Source: Haloferacaceae archaeon (GTDB taxonomy: Archaea; Halobacteriota; Halobacteria; Halobacteriales; Haloferacaceae). Taken from it: a stretch of 5,430 nt of DNA. The DNA is taken from NCBI GenBank assembly GCA_018609965.1, contig JAHENP010000057.1, forward strand, positions 1 to 5,430. The letters are read 5' to 3'. The stretch's first letter is position 1, and each line of letters opens with the position of its first letter. The notes below the pieces were generated by a model. That model made no database searches. It worked only from the letters and a program-made list of their open reading frames with translations, and had not been told where the DNA came from. Positions 3,805 to 5,430 of this stretch are shown piece after piece. A program made the translations under genes and the position numbers.

Positions 3805-5199
3805 TCAGGCGTCGCCGGCGTCACCCTCGACCGGCGGTGACTGGTCGTCCGTCGCGTCCGCGTCGCCGCGGTCGACGGTCACGCGCGCACGCTGGATTCG
3901 CGTGTCGTCGACCTGTTCGGCGCGTAAGGTGACGTTCTCGTAGTCGAACGTCTCCCCCTGTTCGACGAGCCGGCCGGCGCGGTTGAAGATGAAGCCGGCG
4001 ATGGTCTCGAACTCCTCGCCTTCCGGCAACACCACGTCCAAGGCGTCGTTCACCTGTTCGATCCTGACGGCGCCGCTCACGCGAACGGTGTCGTCGTCGA
4101 CGTGTTCGATCGGGTGTTCCTCGTCGCCCGCGAGGATCTCGCCGACGATCTCCTCGGTCAGGTCCTCCGTCGTCACCAGCCCCTCCGTCGCGCCGAACTC
4201 GTCGACGACGACCGCGACCTGGAGCCGGCGCTCGCGCATCTCCTCCAACAGGTCGTCGACGTTCTTCGACTCCGGGACGTACAACGGCTCCGCGACGACC
4301 TCCTCGACGGGTGTGTCGGCGAAGCTGTCGGGGTCCGTCTCCTGGAGTTCCCGGAAGTCGAACACCCCCACCACGTCGTCCAACGAGCCGCGGTACACCG
4401 GCATCCGGGTGTAGCCCGCGTCGAGACACTGTTGGATGGCTGTCTCGACGGTCGCGTCGGCTGGCACCCCGATCACGTCGAGTCGCGGGGTCATCACCTC
4501 CTTGGCGGTCGTGTCGGGGAACGACAGCGTCCGGTCGAGCATCTCCCGTTCCTCCTCGTCTAAGATGTCCTCGCGTTCCCCAGTCCGGATCATGTTCCGA
4601 ATCTCCTCGCGGGAGACGTACGACGACTCGATGGCGGAACTCCCGCCGATGATCCTGTTGACCAGCTTCGTCAGGTAGTAGAACACCGTGACCAACGGCC
4701 ACAGGATGGTGCCGACGAGCCGCAGCATCGGCGCGACCGTCCGGGCCCACAGCTCCGTGTTGTCCACCGCGTACGACTTCGGCGCGCTCTCGCCGAACAA
4801 CAACACCATCGAGGTGATCCCGAACGAGGAGACCAACACCGCGGTGCCGGCGTCGAGGTAGATCCCGACGATCGTCGTCGAAATCGACGACATCGTGATG
4901 TTGACGAGGTTGTTGCCGACGAGGATCGTCACCAGCAGTCGGTGAGGGTCCTCTTTGAGCGACGCGACCACCTCCGCGCCGCGCTGACCCTGTTCGACCA
5001 TCGCGTCCACCTGGTGGGCCGGCAGCGAGAACATCGCGATCTCCGAGGAGGAGAAGAACCCGGAGCCGAGGATCAGGAAGAGGATCACGACGGCGCCGGC
5101 GACGGTGACGGTCGTCTGACTCAGTTCGAGACCGGCGATCTGCATCGTGTCCGACTGGGCGAGGACCCCAGACACCTCTGCGAGGGCGGCGAGTGCCAT
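3805..5199 (-). CDS. CorB/CorC/CNNM-type membrane protein (DUF21, CBS pair, CorC_HlyC)
   Basis: A 464-residue protein often annotated as hemolysin-family. The N-terminal DUF21 transmembrane domain spans about 30-180, with hydrophobic segments near 31-50, 88-112, 118-137 and 155-178. It carries the family motifs FFSSSEIA (48-55), VGNNLVN (94-100) and GESAPKSYA (136-144), which contribute to the Mg2+ site in related structures. An acidic helical linker (195-225) leads to two CBS domains, about 229-290 (opening KEVMTPR) and 296-352 (VVDEFGATEGLVTTEDL), which in relatives bind nucleotide. A CorC_HlyC domain (about 365-443) and an acidic disordered tail follow. Archaeal and bacterial relatives export Mg2+ or support Mg2+ homeostasis, probably exchanging with Na+; that role is inferred here. 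Length and motif set look complete. The ATG at 5199 fits a leaderless transcript. The extended frame starting further upstream in another register is Arg-rich and spurious. Confidence 0.92.
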   Translation of the reverse strand: MALAALAEVSGVLAQSDTMQIAGLELSQTTVTVAGAVVILFLILGSGFFSSSEIAMFSLPAHQVDAMVEQGQRGAEVVASLKEDPHRLLVTILVGNNLVNITMSSISTTIVGIYLDAGTAVLVSSFGITSMVLLFGESAPKSYAVDNTELWARTVAPMLRLVGTILWPLVTVFYYLTKLVNRIIGGSSAIESSYVSREEIRNMIRTGEREDILDEEEREMLDRTLSFPDTTAKEVMTPRLDVIGVPADATVETAIQQCLDAGYTRMPVYRGSLDDVVGVFDFRELQETDPDSFADTPVEEVVAEPLYVPESKNVDDLLEEMRERRLQVAVVVDEFGATEGLVTTEDLTEEIVGEILAGDEEHPIEHVDDDTVRVSGAVRIEQVNDALDVVLPEGEEFETIAGFIFNRAGRLVEQGETFDYENVTLRAEQVDDTRIQRARVTVDRGDADATDDQSPPVEGDAGDA

Positions 5200-5221
5200 C
5201 GTATTTGCCGTTGCTGGCGGT

Positions 5222-5231
5222 GGTGATTAAC
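5222..5231 (-). promoter_or_regulatory. TATA box of the CorB-like gene
   Basis: Reading the minus strand, GGTTAATCACC lies about 25-30 bases before the ATG at 5199, so transcription would begin at or next to the start codon, the usual leaderless arrangement in haloarchaea. No Shine-Dalgarno sequence is seen. Confidence 0.5.
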
Positions 5232-5280
5232 CCTTGTGAAGCGAAGACACGGGAGCGCCGGTCGATTACAGCAGTGACAA

Positions 5281-5318
5281 GCAGAAAGCCCACCCCTTTA
5301 GGGGTGTGATGAATCTGA
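5281..5318 (+). mobile_element. Remnant resembling the right end of an IS200/IS605-type (tnpB) element
   Basis: AAAGCCCACCCC-TTTA-GGGGTG followed by TGATGAATCTGAC contains a perfect 6-bp stem (5291-5296 with 5301-5306) and a TTTA loop. From memory, similar hairpins with a GATGAATC/TGAC tail sit at the 3' end of haloarchaeal tnpB elements, where they form the end of the guide (omega) RNA scaffold; this could not be checked by alignment. One base interrupts the extended stem (C5290 opposite T5307). No tnpB precedes it on the + strand, since the CorB-like gene runs the other way, so it would be a decayed or solitary end. GC falls here from the high background to about 48%. Confidence 0.4.
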
Positions 5319-5430
5319 CAACCCGAAAACACATCCCCGTTTCTGCTAACAGAGCCTTTATGCCAATTGAATCCGTGTACATGACTGGAATGAGGCGGTT
5401 CAGCCGCCCAACGAAACGGATAATATCAGA
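5319..5430 (+). other. Low-GC right flank with TTTAT and hairpin, possible left end of a further element or start of a gene
   Basis: GC is about 48%, far below the genes to the left. CCTTTATG (5355-5362) could be a TATA box or a TTTAT-type target motif. GGCGG (5394-5398) and CCGCC (5404-5408) form a hairpin with loop TTCAG. An ATG at 5390 opens a frame MRRFSRPTKRIIS that is still open at the window edge and lies about 30 bases from the TATA-like box. Either this is the subterminal hairpin of an IS200/IS605-like left end, or a gene begins here. The window ends too soon to choose. Confidence 0.35.

Noticed and set aside
3821..5332. 503-residue open frame on the minus strand overlapping the CorB-like gene in another register
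   Set aside because: It is extremely rich in Arg and Gly with no family pattern, and the CorB-like frame has clear membrane, CBS and CorC_HlyC motifs. It is a high-GC shadow.

Overview
The window reads as haloarchaeal chromosome. GC is high through the genes, the proteins are rich in Asp and Glu, and TATA-like boxes lie at archaeal distances from starts with little or no Shine-Dalgarno sequence. Several families are typical of Halobacteria: a TrmB-type regulator, a HalOD1 output domain protein and a DUF7344 protein. These assignments come from reading the sequences; no database search was run.

Layout. Bases 1-470 hold no gene I can defend, but contain several perfect stem-loops, a terminator-like hairpin with a T run, and the promoter and leader of the first gene. 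471-1271 (+) is a TrmB-family regulator, followed at once by a GC hairpin. 1467-1847 (+) is a small winged-helix protein whose promoter and start codon are crowded with palindromes. 1893-2381 (-) is a DUF2267 protein with a tandem-repeated N-terminal tail. It diverges from 2564-2872 (+), a stand-alone HalOD1 domain, across a 182-base spacer with operator-like symmetry for both genes. 2873-3172 is a 300-base regulatory gap with four tandem 23-base repeats, a TATA box and a structured leader. 3173-3784 (+) is a DUF7344 winged-helix protein with two C-terminal membrane segments. It converges on 3805-5199 (-), a CorB/CorC/CNNM-type (DUF21 plus CBS) membrane protein, probably a Mg2+ exporter. From about 5281 the GC drops to roughly 48% and the sequence carries hairpins resembling the ends of haloarchaeal IS200/IS605-type elements, so a mobile element or its remnant probably lies at or beyond the right edge.

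How the parts fit. Four of the six genes are probable small regulators or regulatory domains (TrmB-like, winged helix, HalOD1, DUF7344), each apparently transcribed alone with its own symmetric promoter-proximal sequences. The most striking non-coding observation is a shared leader box: the 10-mer GGTTGGGACA lies 0 and 2 bases before the ATGs of the TrmB-like and DUF7344 genes, each time three bases after a stem-loop of different sequence, and a third copy sits in the loop of a 9-bp stem in the left flank. The second is the 23-base array of AACCGtCGGTT-type palindromes upstream of the DUF7344 promoter. No complete multi-gene defence or mobile system is visible in the window.
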